Positions 39,575 through 49,534 are shown, counted from the stretch's first letter. The stretch is DNA of 64,000 nucleotides from Caldilineaceae bacterium (GCA_020634815.1 JACKBA010000004.1:216355-280354), one strand, 5' to 3'. Translations and numbers: made by a program. Notes: a model not told the origin generated them from the sequence alone.

Positions 39575-40915
39575 ATGAACAGAAACCGTGAAGGCAAGAT
39601 TGTGAAGTCAACCATTGAAGTGCGCGCCATCACCGCGGCGCTGCTGCTGGCCCTGGCGCTGTTGGCCGGCTGCGGCCAGTTGGACCTGGCCGTCGGGCCG
39701 CTACTCGACGATGTGAGCGTCTCCAAGGGCGAGATTACGCCCAACGCCGACGGCGCCGACGACGCCACGGAGATCGCCTACAGTCTGCGTCGCCCGGCCG
39801 ACGTCAGCATTTTCTTCGAGAACGCGCAGGGCGAGCGCTTCTACTTCCGCGAGGCGCGGCGCCGCTCGGCAGGCGACTACAGCGTGCTGTGGGGCGGGGT
39901 CGTGGACAAGCCCGAGACCGTCGATCTTGGGTACGGTCCCGTCGAGGTGTTGAGCCGCGTGCTGCCCGACGGCGACTACACCTGGACAGTGGAAGCCACG
40001 GCAGACAGCGGCGAGGTCGCCTCACAGTCCGGCGCCATCACCCTGCGCGACGGCGACACCGAACTGCCGGAGCTGCACAACTTCGCCGTCGTGCCCGACC
40101 TCTTTCGCCCCAACCAGGACGGTCTGCGCGACGACTGGGTGAGCATCAGCTATTACCTGACCAAAGACACGAACGACGTCCAGCTCTACCTGGCCGACCC
40201 GGCACAGCCTGGCGTGCGCCTCTTCATCGCCGAGGCGCCCGGGCTGGTCGAACCGACCGAGCGCGGCTTCCATGAGTACCGTTACGAAGGGGGCGTCGAC
40301 CTCAACGCCGAGCCGCCGCCCGACGGTGACTACCAGGTCGTCGGTGAGGCGCGCGATGCCGCCGGCAATGCCGTCCGGGTCACGCGCACGCTGACCATCG
40401 AGGAGGGCGGCAAGCCGCGCGCCGACGTGGCGCAGGGCGAGATCGACTGGCAGGGCGAGGTCAACCGCGTCGTGGGCGTGCCGTTGGGCGAGAAGGTCTG
40501 CTTCAAGACGATCGTCACCAATGAAGGCACGGTGCCCATTCGCACCACGGGGCCGTGGCCGGGGCAGGAATACCGGTTCAGCGAGAACTACAACACGCTC
40601 GCCGCCGACGGGCACGAGGAGTGGTTCCAGCAGGCGGGCGTGTGGCGCTTCGGCGTCAACTTCGACACGACGGGCGTCGACTTCCCCTTCCGCTGGGCCG
40701 TAGGCCGGCCGGAAGATTTGGAGCGCCGCGTCATCGACGGCCAGGAGCAGTGGTACTTGCTGCCGGGCAAGTCGGGCGAGGTGAGCGGCTGCATCGTCAT
40801 GGACGAAAAGCCGCCGGTCGGCACCAACTTCTGGTGGGGCGGTCTCATCCACGAGTTTGTCAGCGTGGCCAACAACTACATCGACCGCATCAGCGTCGAG
40901 GTGGGCGCGCCATGA
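39575..40915 (+). CDS. Lipoprotein with FlgD-like Ig domains
   Basis: A 446-residue secreted lipoprotein. A Sec-type signal ends at the lipobox LLAGC, with Cys33 lipidated. Two repeats begin with the FlgD-Ig pattern: ITPNADGADDATEIAYSL (about 52) and FRPNQDGLRDDWVSISYYL (about 170), each followed by strands ending in PDGDYxxxxEA. The last third (about 285-446) is a separate beta-rich domain with TNEGTVPIRTTGPWPGQEY. Function is unknown; a surface adhesin or scaffold role fits its place between glycosyltransferases. Its stop overlaps the next ATG (ATGA at 40912). Confidence 0.75.
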   Translation: MNRNREGKIVKSTIEVRAITAALLLALALLAGCGQLDLAVGPLLDDVSVSKGEITPNADGADDATEIAYSLRRPADVSIFFENAQGERFYFREARRRSAGDYSVLWGGVVDKPETVDLGYGPVEVLSRVLPDGDYTWTVEATADSGEVASQSGAITLRDGDTELPELHNFAVVPDLFRPNQDGLRDDWVSISYYLTKDTNDVQLYLADPAQPGVRLFIAEAPGLVEPTERGFHEYRYEGGVDLNAEPPPDGDYQVVGEARDAAGNAVRVTRTLTIEEGGKPRADVAQGEIDWQGEVNRVVGVPLGEKVCFKTIVTNEGTVPIRTTGPWPGQEYRFSENYNTLAADGHEEWFQQAGVWRFGVNFDTTGVDFPFRWAVGRPEDLERRVIDGQEQWYLLPGKSGEVSGCIVMDEKPPVGTNFWWGGLIHEFVSVANNYIDRISVEVGAP

Positions 40916-41925
40916 GCCAACGCCGGCGCCTGGCAGTTATCGTCGTCTCGTACAACGTGTGCGATCTGCTGCGCCAGTGCCTGGCCAGCGTAGATTTGGT
41001 GGCGCAGCGGGCGGCGGATACGCTCGACATCGAGACGGTGGTGGTCGACAACGCCAGCCCCGACGCCAGCGCGGCCATGGTGGCGGCCGAGTTCCCGCAC
41101 GTTCACCTCATTGCCAGCGAGCAGAACCTGGGCTTCACCGGCGGCAACAATGTCGCTCTGCGCTGGCTGGGCCTGCCCGTCTGCATGGCCTTCGACGTTG
41201 CAGGCCCGTCGCCCGTGGCGCCCGTCGACTATGTCCTGTTGCTCAACCCCGACGCCGAGGTGACCGGCGACGCGCTGGAACAGATGGTGGCGGTTCTCAC
41301 CAACAACGCGGACGTTGCCGTCTGCGGCGCCGGGCTGGTCTACGGCGACGGTTCCTTTCAGCACGGGGCCTTTCACTTCCCGGCGCTGGCCCAGGCCGCC
41401 ATCGATCTCTTCCCGCCCACGGGCCTGCGCGGCGCGCACCGGCTGCTCGACAGCCGGCTCAACGGGCGCTATCCGCGTGGGATGTGGCAACAGCCGGAAC
41501 CCTTTGCCGTCGACTTCGTGCTGGGCGCGGCCATGATGGTGCGCGCCGCGGCCATCGACGCCGTTGGTGGATTGGACGAAGGCTACTGGATGTACTGCGA
41601 GGAGATGGACTGGTGCCGCCGCTTCTGGCGCAACGGCTGGCGCGTCCTGGTGGCGCCGGCCGCGCGCATCATCCACCACGAAGCGCAGAGCAGCCGCAAA
41701 GCGCCGTGGCGGACACAGGAACGGCTCTGGCGCAGCCGTTTTCGCTTCTATGCCCACTATGCGGCCGAGTATCCCGCCGGCACGCTGGCGGTGCTGAGGC
41801 TGTTGGTCCGCACGGCCATGCGGCGTTCGGCGCGCCGGCTCCAGACCGCGTTTGCCCGCGGCGAGATCGACGGTGTCGAACTTGATCAAGGTCTGAGTGC
41901 CTGCCGCGCCATCATGCGTCTGTGA
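40912..41925 (+). CDS. Family 2 glycosyltransferase (rhamnosyltransferase-like)
   Basis: A 337-residue GT-A fold enzyme. The N-terminal nucleotide-sugar site is VIVVSYNVCDLLRQCLAS...VVVDNASPDASAAMV, with NLGFTGGNNVAL and the metal-binding region LLLNPDAEV. The acceptor side has LGAAMMVRAAAIDAVGGLDEGYWMYCEEMDWCRR, as in cell-wall and O-antigen rhamnosyltransferases. Translationally coupled to the lipoprotein gene. It probably works on a lipid-linked saccharide on the cytoplasmic face. Confidence 0.9.
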   Translation: MSQRRRLAVIVVSYNVCDLLRQCLASVDLVAQRAADTLDIETVVVDNASPDASAAMVAAEFPHVHLIASEQNLGFTGGNNVALRWLGLPVCMAFDVAGPSPVAPVDYVLLLNPDAEVTGDALEQMVAVLTNNADVAVCGAGLVYGDGSFQHGAFHFPALAQAAIDLFPPTGLRGAHRLLDSRLNGRYPRGMWQQPEPFAVDFVLGAAMMVRAAAIDAVGGLDEGYWMYCEEMDWCRRFWRNGWRVLVAPAARIIHHEAQSSRKAPWRTQERLWRSRFRFYAHYAAEYPAGTLAVLRLLVRTAMRRSARRLQTAFARGEIDGVELDQGLSACRAIMRL

Positions 41926-41953
41926 ATCCTGTGAACGCATTGGACGATTCGCC

Positions 41954-42709
41954 ATGAAGGAACTGGTCGCCGTCATCCTGACCCGCAACGAGGCGCACCA
42001 CATCGCCGAGTGTATCGCGTCGCTGCGCGGCTGGGTGGATGGCGTGGTCGTGTGGGATTCGGGCAGCGACGACGCAACGCAGGCCATCGCGCGTGACGCC
42101 GGCGCCCAGGTGGTGGAGCGCCCCTTTGACAACTACGCCGCCCAACGCCAGGCCGCGCTCGACGCCGTCGATGCGCGCTGGATCTTCTTTGTCGATGCCG
42201 ACGAGCGCGCCACACCGGCGCTGGCGGAGGAAGTCCGGCGTGTGATCGCCACCGACGCGGCGGCGGGCTACTGGGTGCCGCGGCGCAACATCATCGTCGG
42301 CTATGAGATGCGTGCCGGCGGCTTCTCGCCCGACTACCAGCTCCGCCTGCTGCGGCGCGATGCGGCGCGCTACGTCCCCGAGCGCGAGGTCCACGAGATC
42401 GTCGAACTGGCCGGCCCTGAGGGTTATCTAGAGCAGTCGCTGATTCACTACAACTACGCGACGTGGGCGCAGTTTCACCGCAAGCAGCGCTTCTATGCGG
42501 CCTACGAGGCGCGCATCCTGGCCGCGCGTGGCATCCGGCCGCGGCCGCACAACTTCGTGCTGCAACCGCTGCGCGAGGCATGGCGGCGCTACGTCACGCT
42601 CGGCGGATGGCGCGACGGCTGGCAGGGTGTGCGCATGGCGTTGTTGCTGGCGTGGTACTACGGGTTTATGCCGTACTGGATTCTTCTGGCGGGGCGGCCG
42701 GCAAGGTGA
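41954..42709 (+). CDS. Family 2 glycosyltransferase (WaaE/KdtX-like)
   Basis: A 251-residue GT2 enzyme of the lipopolysaccharide-core beta-glucosyltransferase (WaaE) type. It begins VAVILTRNEAHHIAECIASL, with VVWDSGSDDAT and the metal-binding FFVDADER. The tail with YxTWAQFHRKQRFYAAYEA and RxxVTLGGWRDGWQGVRMALLLAWY matches this subfamily, which ends in a membrane-associated helix. It is the last gene of the plus-strand envelope cluster and overlaps the convergent kinase gene by 44 bp. Confidence 0.88.
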   Translation: MKELVAVILTRNEAHHIAECIASLRGWVDGVVVWDSGSDDATQAIARDAGAQVVERPFDNYAAQRQAALDAVDARWIFFVDADERATPALAEEVRRVIATDAAAGYWVPRRNIIVGYEMRAGGFSPDYQLRLLRRDAARYVPEREVHEIVELAGPEGYLEQSLIHYNYATWAQFHRKQRFYAAYEARILAARGIRPRPHNFVLQPLREAWRRYVTLGGWRDGWQGVRMALLLAWYYGFMPYWILLAGRPAR

Positions 42710-44369
42710 AGTAGAAGCGGCTGCCGCCGTCGGGGATATTTTCGGCGCCGACATCGCCTTTCAGGCGTTCGACGATGCGCTTGACGATGGAGAGGCCAAG
42801 CCCGTAGCCGCGGCGCTCGTTGGAGCGCTGGGCGCGAATCGTGGGCTTGAAGAGGATGGTCGAGTCCGCCGGCACGCCCGGCCCGTTGTCCTCGATCCAG
42901 AAGCGCACCTGCTCGTTGGCCATCAGGTCGTGGCCCAGGCGCAGCTCGGGCGGGTTGCCGCCATACTTGAGCGCATTCACCACGTAGTTGTACCAGACCT
43001 CTTCCAGCCAGGGCCCGTACCCCATCGCATCCGGCCAGTCGTCGGGGATGTGCACGATGGCTTCGCGTTCGGCCAGCATAAATTCCACGCGCGTCATGGC
43101 TTCGACGACGATGTCGTGCATGGGCACGGGCTCGATCTCCACGTGCGACGCCCCACGCACCCCGGCCAGTAGCAGCAGCGACTCGATGATATGGTTCATG
43201 CGCATGCTGTTGTCGATGAGTTGCTTGAGGTACACGGCAATCTCATCGGGGTGCAGGACGTCGAAGTTCTCGCGCAGCATGTCGGCGTAGCCGGTCACCA
43301 GCGAGAGCGGCGTCTTCAGGTCGTGGGCGACGGTGTGGGCGAAGGCATCCAGCTCCTCGTTGCGCAGGCGCAGTTCTTCCGTCTGGCGATTGAGATCCCG
43401 CACGAAGCGCGCATTCTCGATGGCAATGGCGGCCGAAGTTGCCAGGGTCTCGGCGAGGATGCGATCGCTTTCCAGGAATGCGCCCGATCGCTTGTTGACC
43501 AGTTCGAGCACGCCGAGTGTTTTGTCCGGCGCCCGCAGCGGGACGGCCAACAGCGATTGCGTGCGGAAGTTCAGTTTTTCATCACTCGTGCTGGAAAAGC
43601 GCGGGTCGTGCGGGGCATCGTTGACGACAAGGGTCTGCTCGGTCTGGGCTGCCCAGCCGGCGACGCCCTGGCCTGGCGCCAACTGTACGTGGTGCGGCTC
43701 TACATGCTCGCCGTTGGAGAAAATGGCGACGCACTCCAGCCGGTTCGACTCGTCGTCGGCCCACAGCCAGACGGAACTGCCCTCGGTGTTGGTGAATTCA
43801 CAGATGCTGCTCACCAACTGGAGCGCAATCTGCGTCTCGTCGAGCGTCGAGGAAAAGATCTGCGTGGCACGGTTGAGGAGGGCGAGCTTGCGGTTCTGCT
43901 CGTGGAGATCGTCGACGAACTCTTCGTACTCCTGCTGCCCGCGGTGTTGCTGGATGATGCGTTTGGCGACGACCGGCAGTTGATGCAGGTACCCCTCGTC
44001 GCTCCCCTTCATAACGTAGTCGGAAATGCCAAGGCGCAGCGCTTCGACGACGACGGCGGCGTCATCGTCGGAGGTGATCATGATGGCCGGCGGGTGGCCT
44101 TCCAGGCTGACGATTTCTTGCAGGATGTGCAGGCCGGTCATCTCCGGGAGCTGGTAGTCCAGCGCGATCAGGTCGTAGGTCTCTTGGGCAAGAAGGCCGA
44201 TGCCCTCTTCCCCGGTGCGGGCGACATCGACAGCATAGCCATCCCTCTCCATACGAACCTTGAATAAGGTGGCGGCAGTCACATCATCTTCGATGTAGAG
44301 TATTCGCGGCGTGTTGTCCGGTTTTCCAGGTTCACTCAGCCGAGGATCGGGCAAGAGTTGCCTCTCCAT
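42666..44369 (-). CDS. REC-GAF sensor histidine kinase
   Basis: A cytoplasmic kinase of about 567 residues. The order is receiver (RILYIEDDVTA; Asp71 in IALDYQLPEM), short coil, GAF domain (about 160-315, LLNRATQIFSSTLD to SAAIAIENARF), then HisKA with His349 in AHDLKTPLS and HATPase (NYVVNALKYGG, DNGPGVP, GYGLGLSIVKR). An N-terminal receiver before GAF makes it a two-component relay node. The start is uncertain: ATG 44369, or TTG 44354 which has GGAGAGG six bases upstream. Either start lies inside the end of sbcC, so the genes are co-transcribed. Confidence 0.88.
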   Translation of the reverse strand: MERQLLPDPRLSEPGKPDNTPRILYIEDDVTAATLFKVRMERDGYAVDVARTGEEGIGLLAQETYDLIALDYQLPEMTGLHILQEIVSLEGHPPAIMITSDDDAAVVVEALRLGISDYVMKGSDEGYLHQLPVVAKRIIQQHRGQQEYEEFVDDLHEQNRKLALLNRATQIFSSTLDETQIALQLVSSICEFTNTEGSSVWLWADDESNRLECVAIFSNGEHVEPHHVQLAPGQGVAGWAAQTEQTLVVNDAPHDPRFSSTSDEKLNFRTQSLLAVPLRAPDKTLGVLELVNKRSGAFLESDRILAETLATSAAIAIENARFVRDLNRQTEELRLRNEELDAFAHTVAHDLKTPLSLVTGYADMLRENFDVLHPDEIAVYLKQLIDNSMRMNHIIESLLLLAGVRGASHVEIEPVPMHDIVVEAMTRVEFMLAEREAIVHIPDDWPDAMGYGPWLEEVWYNYVVNALKYGGNPPELRLGHDLMANEQVRFWIEDNGPGVPADSTILFKPTIRAQRSNERRGYGLGLSIVKRIVERLKGDVGAENIPDGGSRFYFTLPAAPPEESSTA

Positions 44370-47046
44370 TGCTTGAGACGCGGATGATATGTTGTGTTGC
44401 CTGCTCAAACGTGTCGTCGTGGCTGATCACGAAGAGCTGTGTGAAACCGCGCACACTCATGATCTGTTGCGCAAGTGCCTCACGGCGCTGTGCGTCGAGA
44501 TTGGCCGTCGGTTCGTCAAAGAATGCAACGTTGATCTCGCTCATTTCACGGACAAGAGCAAGGCGTACGGCCAGCGCTGCGCTCATCTGCTCGCCCCCGG
44601 AAAGCTGCTTGAAGTGGCGGACATGGCCGCCCGTTTCCAGCGAGATGCCATAATCTTCGCCCCACTCAAGGTGACGGCTGTGGTCCTGCATCAGCTCGCC
44701 AAACGTCTGCGCGGCGCCCTCGCTGATCTGGTGCACCAACGCCTGCGTCACGAAGGGGCCAGCCTGCTTGATGACCGAACGGACCGCTGCAAGCGCGTCT
44801 GCCAGCTCTGCCAGGTGAGTCCGCTCCGCGGTCATCGCCGCATGGTGCGACCGGTCTGCCTGAAGCGACGCGATGGCCGCTTCGTCGCGCGCCTGCGCGG
44901 CCTCCAGCAGATCGATGCGGGCACGCAGACCACCTGCCTCGGCGCGTGCATTCTGCTCACTCAATAGTACCCGTTCATGCTTGCCTCGGTCAAAATCGCC
45001 TGACGCCACCTTTAACTGTTCTTCCGTTTTCGCAATCTCGGCGCGTGCCGCCGCCACCTGCCGCTCCAGTTCGGCGACGTCGTCGGCGCGGCGCTGACGA
45101 CCTTCGGAGAGTTGCCGGTGCGTCAAGACAGCCTGGTAGGCGGCGCCATGGGCAGCCAGCAACTGCGCGACGCGTTCGACCGCCTCGTCGATGCCTGCAA
45201 CTTCGCTCAGCGCACGCTCGGCCTCGGCAATCTTGGCCTCAGCGGCCTCGGCGGTTGCGACGGCGCGCTCCATCTGCGCAGCGAGGACCGGCCGTTGTGC
45301 GGCCTGGGTTGCGGCAATCGTACTTCGCCGGCGCGGGTCGTCGAGGGCAAGCAGTTGGCTGCGTAGTGGTGCGGCCGCGGCGATGGTGGCCGACAGGCGG
45401 TCGCGTTCCTGTTGCGCTGCCGCCAGTTCTGCCGCACCGGCGGCCAACGCCTGGGTGATCTCGGCCAGCTCCGCCTCACGCGGCAGCCGCGACCACTCAC
45501 GCTGCAAGCGCGTCCGTTCCTTGTCGGCGTCGTCCAACGATCGCTGTCTGTCGCCGGCGGCGCGGCGCAACGTCGCCTCCCGTTCGCGCAACGCCGCCAT
45601 CCGGTTTCGGTTTCGTTCGAGCAGATTGGTGCGCTCCTCATTGCCGAGCGGCTGCTCGCACACGGGGCAGCGCGCCGACTCGACGGCGTCCAACTGCACG
45701 GTCTGCTCTTCGGTAGCCTTGAGTTCGGCGGCGACCGTTGCCATCTCGCCGCGTTCCTGGTCGAGCAGGGAACGCATGTCGGCAATGCGCATGTTGAGGG
45801 CGTGGCCGTCGGCCTCGATGGCCTGGGCGCGCCGGTAGCCGTCAGCGACGGTCGTCTCTCGTTCGGCAAGTTGCTGCTGGCGCTTCTCCATCTCTGCCAG
45901 GCGCCGGTCGACCTCGCCCAGCCGGCTCTGCTCGCGATCCAGCGCGGCGAGTTCCTGCTCCAGTTGTTCCTGCTGTGCGACCTGCGGCGCCAGATCGCGC
46001 ACGATCTGTTCGGCGTCGGCGATTCCGGCCAGCGCCTGCTCCAATTGCGCCAATGACGAGCGCGCCAGGGCGACATCCTTGTCGGCCGCAGCGCGTGTCG
46101 CCAGCAGTGCCTGGCGTTTGCGCTGCGTGGCTTGCAGCGTCTCCTGTTCGTGCTGGGCGGCAAGATAGGCGTCATGGCCCTGCTGGTTGGCGACCACCGT
46201 GGCTGCGGCCGTCTCCGCTTCGGCCAGGGCCTGCTGCGCACGGGCGAGGGAGGCTGCGAGGGTGCGCGCGCCATCCTGCGCGCGCAACAGGCTTGCGTTG
46301 AGCGTGTCGACCAGTGTTCGTTGCGCCTCGAAGCGCTGCAACTCCTCCTGGATCGCCGCCAGTTCGGCAGTCAATGCGGCCAGCCGTTTGTGGGCGTCGG
46401 CCAGTTCTTGCGCGCGGGCGCGCACGGCCTCCTCCAGCGGCGGCAGTTGTTCCAACCGCGTCGCCAGCACTGCCAACTCGCGCTCTGTCTCGGTGATCCG
46501 TTCGCGCAGTTGCCGGTCGGGTTCGCGCAGGTGGTCGAACGCCGTGGCGTAATCGTCGACCTGGAGCAGCGTGTCGAAGATTGGCTTGCGCCGGGCCGGC
46601 GTCTCGGCGAAGGCCGCCGTGAGCGTACCCTGCGCCACGCCCAGCGCATCGTTGAAGAGGCGCGCCAGGTCGAGCGCGGCATCGGTGCGCGCGTGCTGAC
46701 GGATGAAGGAGAGCACGTCGGCTTTGCCGTCGCAGACTTTGGCCTGGAATTCCTCGTCATAGACGACATAACTATTAGTGCCGCCAAAGCGCCGTTCGAC
46801 GCGATAGGGACGCTCGTCGTAGTCGCTGAGGAAGGTGACGGCGACCGCACCGGTGCGCGCACCCTCGCGCACAAATTCGGTGACGGTGTAGGGCAGGGCG
46901 TCGAAGAGCGCATAGCCGATGGCTTCGATGATCGTGCTCTTGCCGGCGCCGTTGGGTCCGACGATCGCGTTCACGCCGGGGGTGAAGGTGTAGCGCGCGT
47001 GTTCGTAGCTCTTCACGTTGGTGAGTTCAAGCGACAGGATCTGCAT
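44332..47046 (-). CDS. sbcC: Exonuclease SbcC (Rad50-like ATPase)
   Basis: The 904-residue SMC-like subunit of the SbcCD nuclease, which opens hairpins and processes double-strand breaks. Walker A is GPNGAGKST (residues 30-38). Two long coiled-coil arms flank a zinc hook Cys460-Pro-Val-Cys463. The C-terminal lobe has the signature LSGGEQMSAALAVRLAL and Walker B VAFFDEPTANLD. The ATG is 2 bp from the sbcD stop. Its abundance of targets, palindromic repeats, in this window is worth noting. Confidence 0.95.
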   Translation of the reverse strand: MQILSLELTNVKSYEHARYTFTPGVNAIVGPNGAGKSTIIEAIGYALFDALPYTVTEFVREGARTGAVAVTFLSDYDERPYRVERRFGGTNSYVVYDEEFQAKVCDGKADVLSFIRQHARTDAALDLARLFNDALGVAQGTLTAAFAETPARRKPIFDTLLQVDDYATAFDHLREPDRQLRERITETERELAVLATRLEQLPPLEEAVRARAQELADAHKRLAALTAELAAIQEELQRFEAQRTLVDTLNASLLRAQDGARTLAASLARAQQALAEAETAAATVVANQQGHDAYLAAQHEQETLQATQRKRQALLATRAAADKDVALARSSLAQLEQALAGIADAEQIVRDLAPQVAQQEQLEQELAALDREQSRLGEVDRRLAEMEKRQQQLAERETTVADGYRRAQAIEADGHALNMRIADMRSLLDQERGEMATVAAELKATEEQTVQLDAVESARCPVCEQPLGNEERTNLLERNRNRMAALREREATLRRAAGDRQRSLDDADKERTRLQREWSRLPREAELAEITQALAAGAAELAAAQQERDRLSATIAAAAPLRSQLLALDDPRRRSTIAATQAAQRPVLAAQMERAVATAEAAEAKIAEAERALSEVAGIDEAVERVAQLLAAHGAAYQAVLTHRQLSEGRQRRADDVAELERQVAAARAEIAKTEEQLKVASGDFDRGKHERVLLSEQNARAEAGGLRARIDLLEAAQARDEAAIASLQADRSHHAAMTAERTHLAELADALAAVRSVIKQAGPFVTQALVHQISEGAAQTFGELMQDHSRHLEWGEDYGISLETGGHVRHFKQLSGGEQMSAALAVRLALVREMSEINVAFFDEPTANLDAQRREALAQQIMSVRGFTQLFVISHDDTFEQATQHIIRVSSNGEATLARSSAE

Positions 47047-47048
47047 GG

Positions 47049-48410
47049 TTACGCCCCTCCTGCCGGCTGGCGCAGGTGCGCGTCGAGTTCATCGAGGATC
47101 GTGTCGGCGGGCGTGCCGGCCAGCGCCATCTGCTTCAAGGCGATGGCGACGCGCGCCCACCGGTCGCTCTCCCCGGCATAGCGTGTATCACGTGCGAAAA
47201 GACCCTCCAACACGCGCCGTTCCAACTCGCCGCGTGCCACGTAAGCGTCGCTTTCGATGGCATAGTCGGCGCTCTGCACCTGGCTCTTGACGGCGCCCAC
47301 CAGCGGGGAGAAGCGCGCTGCTATCAGCGCCTCGATGGCCTTGAGATCCAGCGAGCGGCGCTCGAAGGGCAGCACGCCCGTCAGGTACAACTCCACGACA
47401 GGCGGTGTGCTTTCGGTCACACCGGGGCGCCTCAACTCGCGGCCCAGTTCCTGCGCCTTGCGTTCGAGGAACTCATCCAACTGGCTCATCAGCGCGTCGG
47501 GCGATGGGGCGTGATCGGTGCGAAAGGTGTAGTGGCGCATCGCCCGCCGTGGCGTGTTGCCGCCGAGGATGCGGTGGCGGCCGGCGCCGGACGCCTGCTC
47601 GGTATCCACTTCCACGACCAGATAGCCGCGCGGCGTCCAGTCGGATTCGCTGATGGAGCACGACTCGGGACTGCCCGGGTTGCAGATCCACTCGTCGAGG
47701 ACGAAGGGTTTATGAAAATGACCCAGCGCCACATAGTCGGTCTGGTCACGCAGCGCGGCCCACTGGCGGAAGGCGAGCCCGCCCGCCTTGTCATCCATCT
47801 GCCCCTCGACGCCGGCGTGCGCCATGAAGATCGTGTAGTCGGCTGCGCCGGCCTGCTGCTCGGCAATCGCGTGAGCGTACGCAGCGACGGCCGTGCCGGT
47901 GCTGGCGCCGCAATAGCGCAGGCCGTAGATGCGCACGCCCGGCGTTGGCTCGAAGTAGGAGCCCTGGCGCCGCACGGGATCCCATGGCTGGAGCGTGAGC
48001 GTGTCGCCGTCGATCTCGGCGTCGAGCAGGATGATCAGATCCTGCAGGGCGAGGAACTTCATCCAGCCGATGGTCTCTTCGTAGTAGGCGCGCTCGTGGT
48101 TGCCCTCGACGGCAATGCAGGGGATGCCGGCGTCGCGCAGGCGGCGCAGGCCGCGCATGGCCTGGTTCAACGTCAACGCGTCGATTGCCCGCTTGTGAAA
48201 GAGGTCGCCCGCCAGCAGGACAAAATCAACCGGACCGGCAATCTCGGGGTCGAACTCGAGTGGCGGCCTGCCGCGCCGCGCCGGATAGATACCCGTCGCC
48301 TTGTCGATGACGGCATTGAAGGAAGCGGCAAAATCGTTGAAGCGTTCCTTCTCTCCGTATTGCTGGTAGCCCAGATGGATGTCGGCGCAATGCAGGAATC
48401 GTGTCTTCAT
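47049..48410 (-). CDS. sbcD: Exonuclease SbcD (Mre11-like nuclease)
   Basis: A 453-residue calcineurin-like phosphoesterase, the nuclease subunit partnering SbcC. Metal-binding motifs in order: HCADIHLG, LAGDLFHKR, VEGNHERAYYE, FMAHAGVEG and GHFHKP. The ATG at 48410 is chosen since homology begins there (MKTRFLHCADIHLG); upstream in-frame codons are non-coding. The C-terminal capping and SbcC-binding regions are present. Bacterial SbcD is often 380-420 residues, so this is slightly long. Confidence 0.95.
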   Translation of the reverse strand: MKTRFLHCADIHLGYQQYGEKERFNDFAASFNAVIDKATGIYPARRGRPPLEFDPEIAGPVDFVLLAGDLFHKRAIDALTLNQAMRGLRRLRDAGIPCIAVEGNHERAYYEETIGWMKFLALQDLIILLDAEIDGDTLTLQPWDPVRRQGSYFEPTPGVRIYGLRYCGASTGTAVAAYAHAIAEQQAGAADYTIFMAHAGVEGQMDDKAGGLAFRQWAALRDQTDYVALGHFHKPFVLDEWICNPGSPESCSISESDWTPRGYLVVEVDTEQASGAGRHRILGGNTPRRAMRHYTFRTDHAPSPDALMSQLDEFLERKAQELGRELRRPGVTESTPPVVELYLTGVLPFERRSLDLKAIEALIAARFSPLVGAVKSQVQSADYAIESDAYVARGELERRVLEGLFARDTRYAGESDRWARVAIALKQMALAGTPADTILDELDAHLRQPAGGA

Positions 48411-48511
48411 CGGATGCAATCGTCTGGTGGAGGGTGGATGAAAGCAGGGCGCCCGCCTCGAGAAGCTGGATGTGCGGGCGAAAACGAAGGGGCGGCGGCG
48501 AATGGTCCAGA

Positions 48512-49534
48512 CTACTCCGCGTCTTCGGTCAGTCGCTTGCGCAAGGTCAGCAGTGTGCGCTGCGCCTCGAACCCCGAACGTTTCAGATAGTCGATGGCCT
48601 GGCTGTGCTCGATGTTGATGCTGGTGCGGATCGGCCAGCGCGGGAAGTCTTGCAGGCGTTTTAGCGCCCAGTCGATCAACGCGCGGTCGTAGAGGCCGTA
48701 GTGCTCGGGGCGCACCCACAGTTGCAGGGTATGCTCGCCCTGCCAGTTGCGCGCATCCAGGATCAAGGCAGCTTCAAAGCGCGGCGAATCCTGGATGGCG
48801 CGGCGGAAGGTCGTGCTGCGTCCCATCACGTGCCAGAACCACTCGCCGACCCGCTCCTCAAAAGCCGGCTGGAAGTCAGAGCGTTTGACGGCGCGCCACC
48901 ACTGCGACTGCGCACCCAACTGATGGTTGACCAACTCATAGAGCGACTGCCACTCCGTCGCCGGGAAACGCTTGATGAGCGGGTGCGGCGTGTACTGCTC
49001 GATGCGCGGCGCCCTGGGCGCGTACAGGTCCATGGTGCCGCCGACCAGCTCGAACCCCAGGCTGTCGTACAGGCCGCGGGCGACGGCGTTGCCTTCATAG
49101 ACTTGCAGGACCGCCCACAGCCCGCCGGCGCGCGTCGCATGGTCGATGGCGACTTCCATCAGACGGCGCGAGATGCCGCGGCCGCGAAAGCCCGGCGCCA
49201 CCGCCACGTTCGCAATCTGCCAGCGCGTGGCGTACTTGTCGGCGCGCTGCACGGTGATATTGCCGATGACATGCCCCTGCTCCACCCACACGTAACCGTG
49301 CAACAGGTCGTTGAACTCGCCCGTGCTGCGGTTGAGCACGCCGAGCAGCCCGCCGAAATGGCTCATGGTGCGCATCTCGCGCAGCGCGGCCGACCCGCGT
49401 CCATCCAGCTCGCTGGCGAACGCCACCGAGATCAGCTCGGCCACGGCGCGCAGATCGCGGCCGATATCGAAGGGGCGGATGCCGGTTTCCAGTTTCTGGT
49501 CGTACTGGTAGCCGGGCACGGGAATGACAGTCAT
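48512..49534 (-). CDS. GNAT-family N-acetyltransferase
   Basis: A 340-residue acetyltransferase. The canonical GNAT domain spans about 20-170: ANVAVAPGFRGRGISRRLMEVAIDHA is the acetyl-CoA pyrophosphate loop (R-G-R-G), followed by NAVARGLYDSLGFELVG. Residues 200-340 look like a second, degenerate GNAT fold ending AIDYLKRSGFEAQRTLLTL, which lacks the loop. The substrate is unknown. It begins 9 bp after grpE, so it belongs to the same transcript as the heat-shock genes. Confidence 0.85.
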   Translation of the reverse strand: MTVIPVPGYQYDQKLETGIRPFDIGRDLRAVAELISVAFASELDGRGSAALREMRTMSHFGGLLGVLNRSTGEFNDLLHGYVWVEQGHVIGNITVQRADKYATRWQIANVAVAPGFRGRGISRRLMEVAIDHATRAGGLWAVLQVYEGNAVARGLYDSLGFELVGGTMDLYAPRAPRIEQYTPHPLIKRFPATEWQSLYELVNHQLGAQSQWWRAVKRSDFQPAFEERVGEWFWHVMGRSTTFRRAIQDSPRFEAALILDARNWQGEHTLQLWVRPEHYGLYDRALIDWALKRLQDFPRWPIRTSINIEHSQAIDYLKRSGFEAQRTLLTLRKRLTEDAE

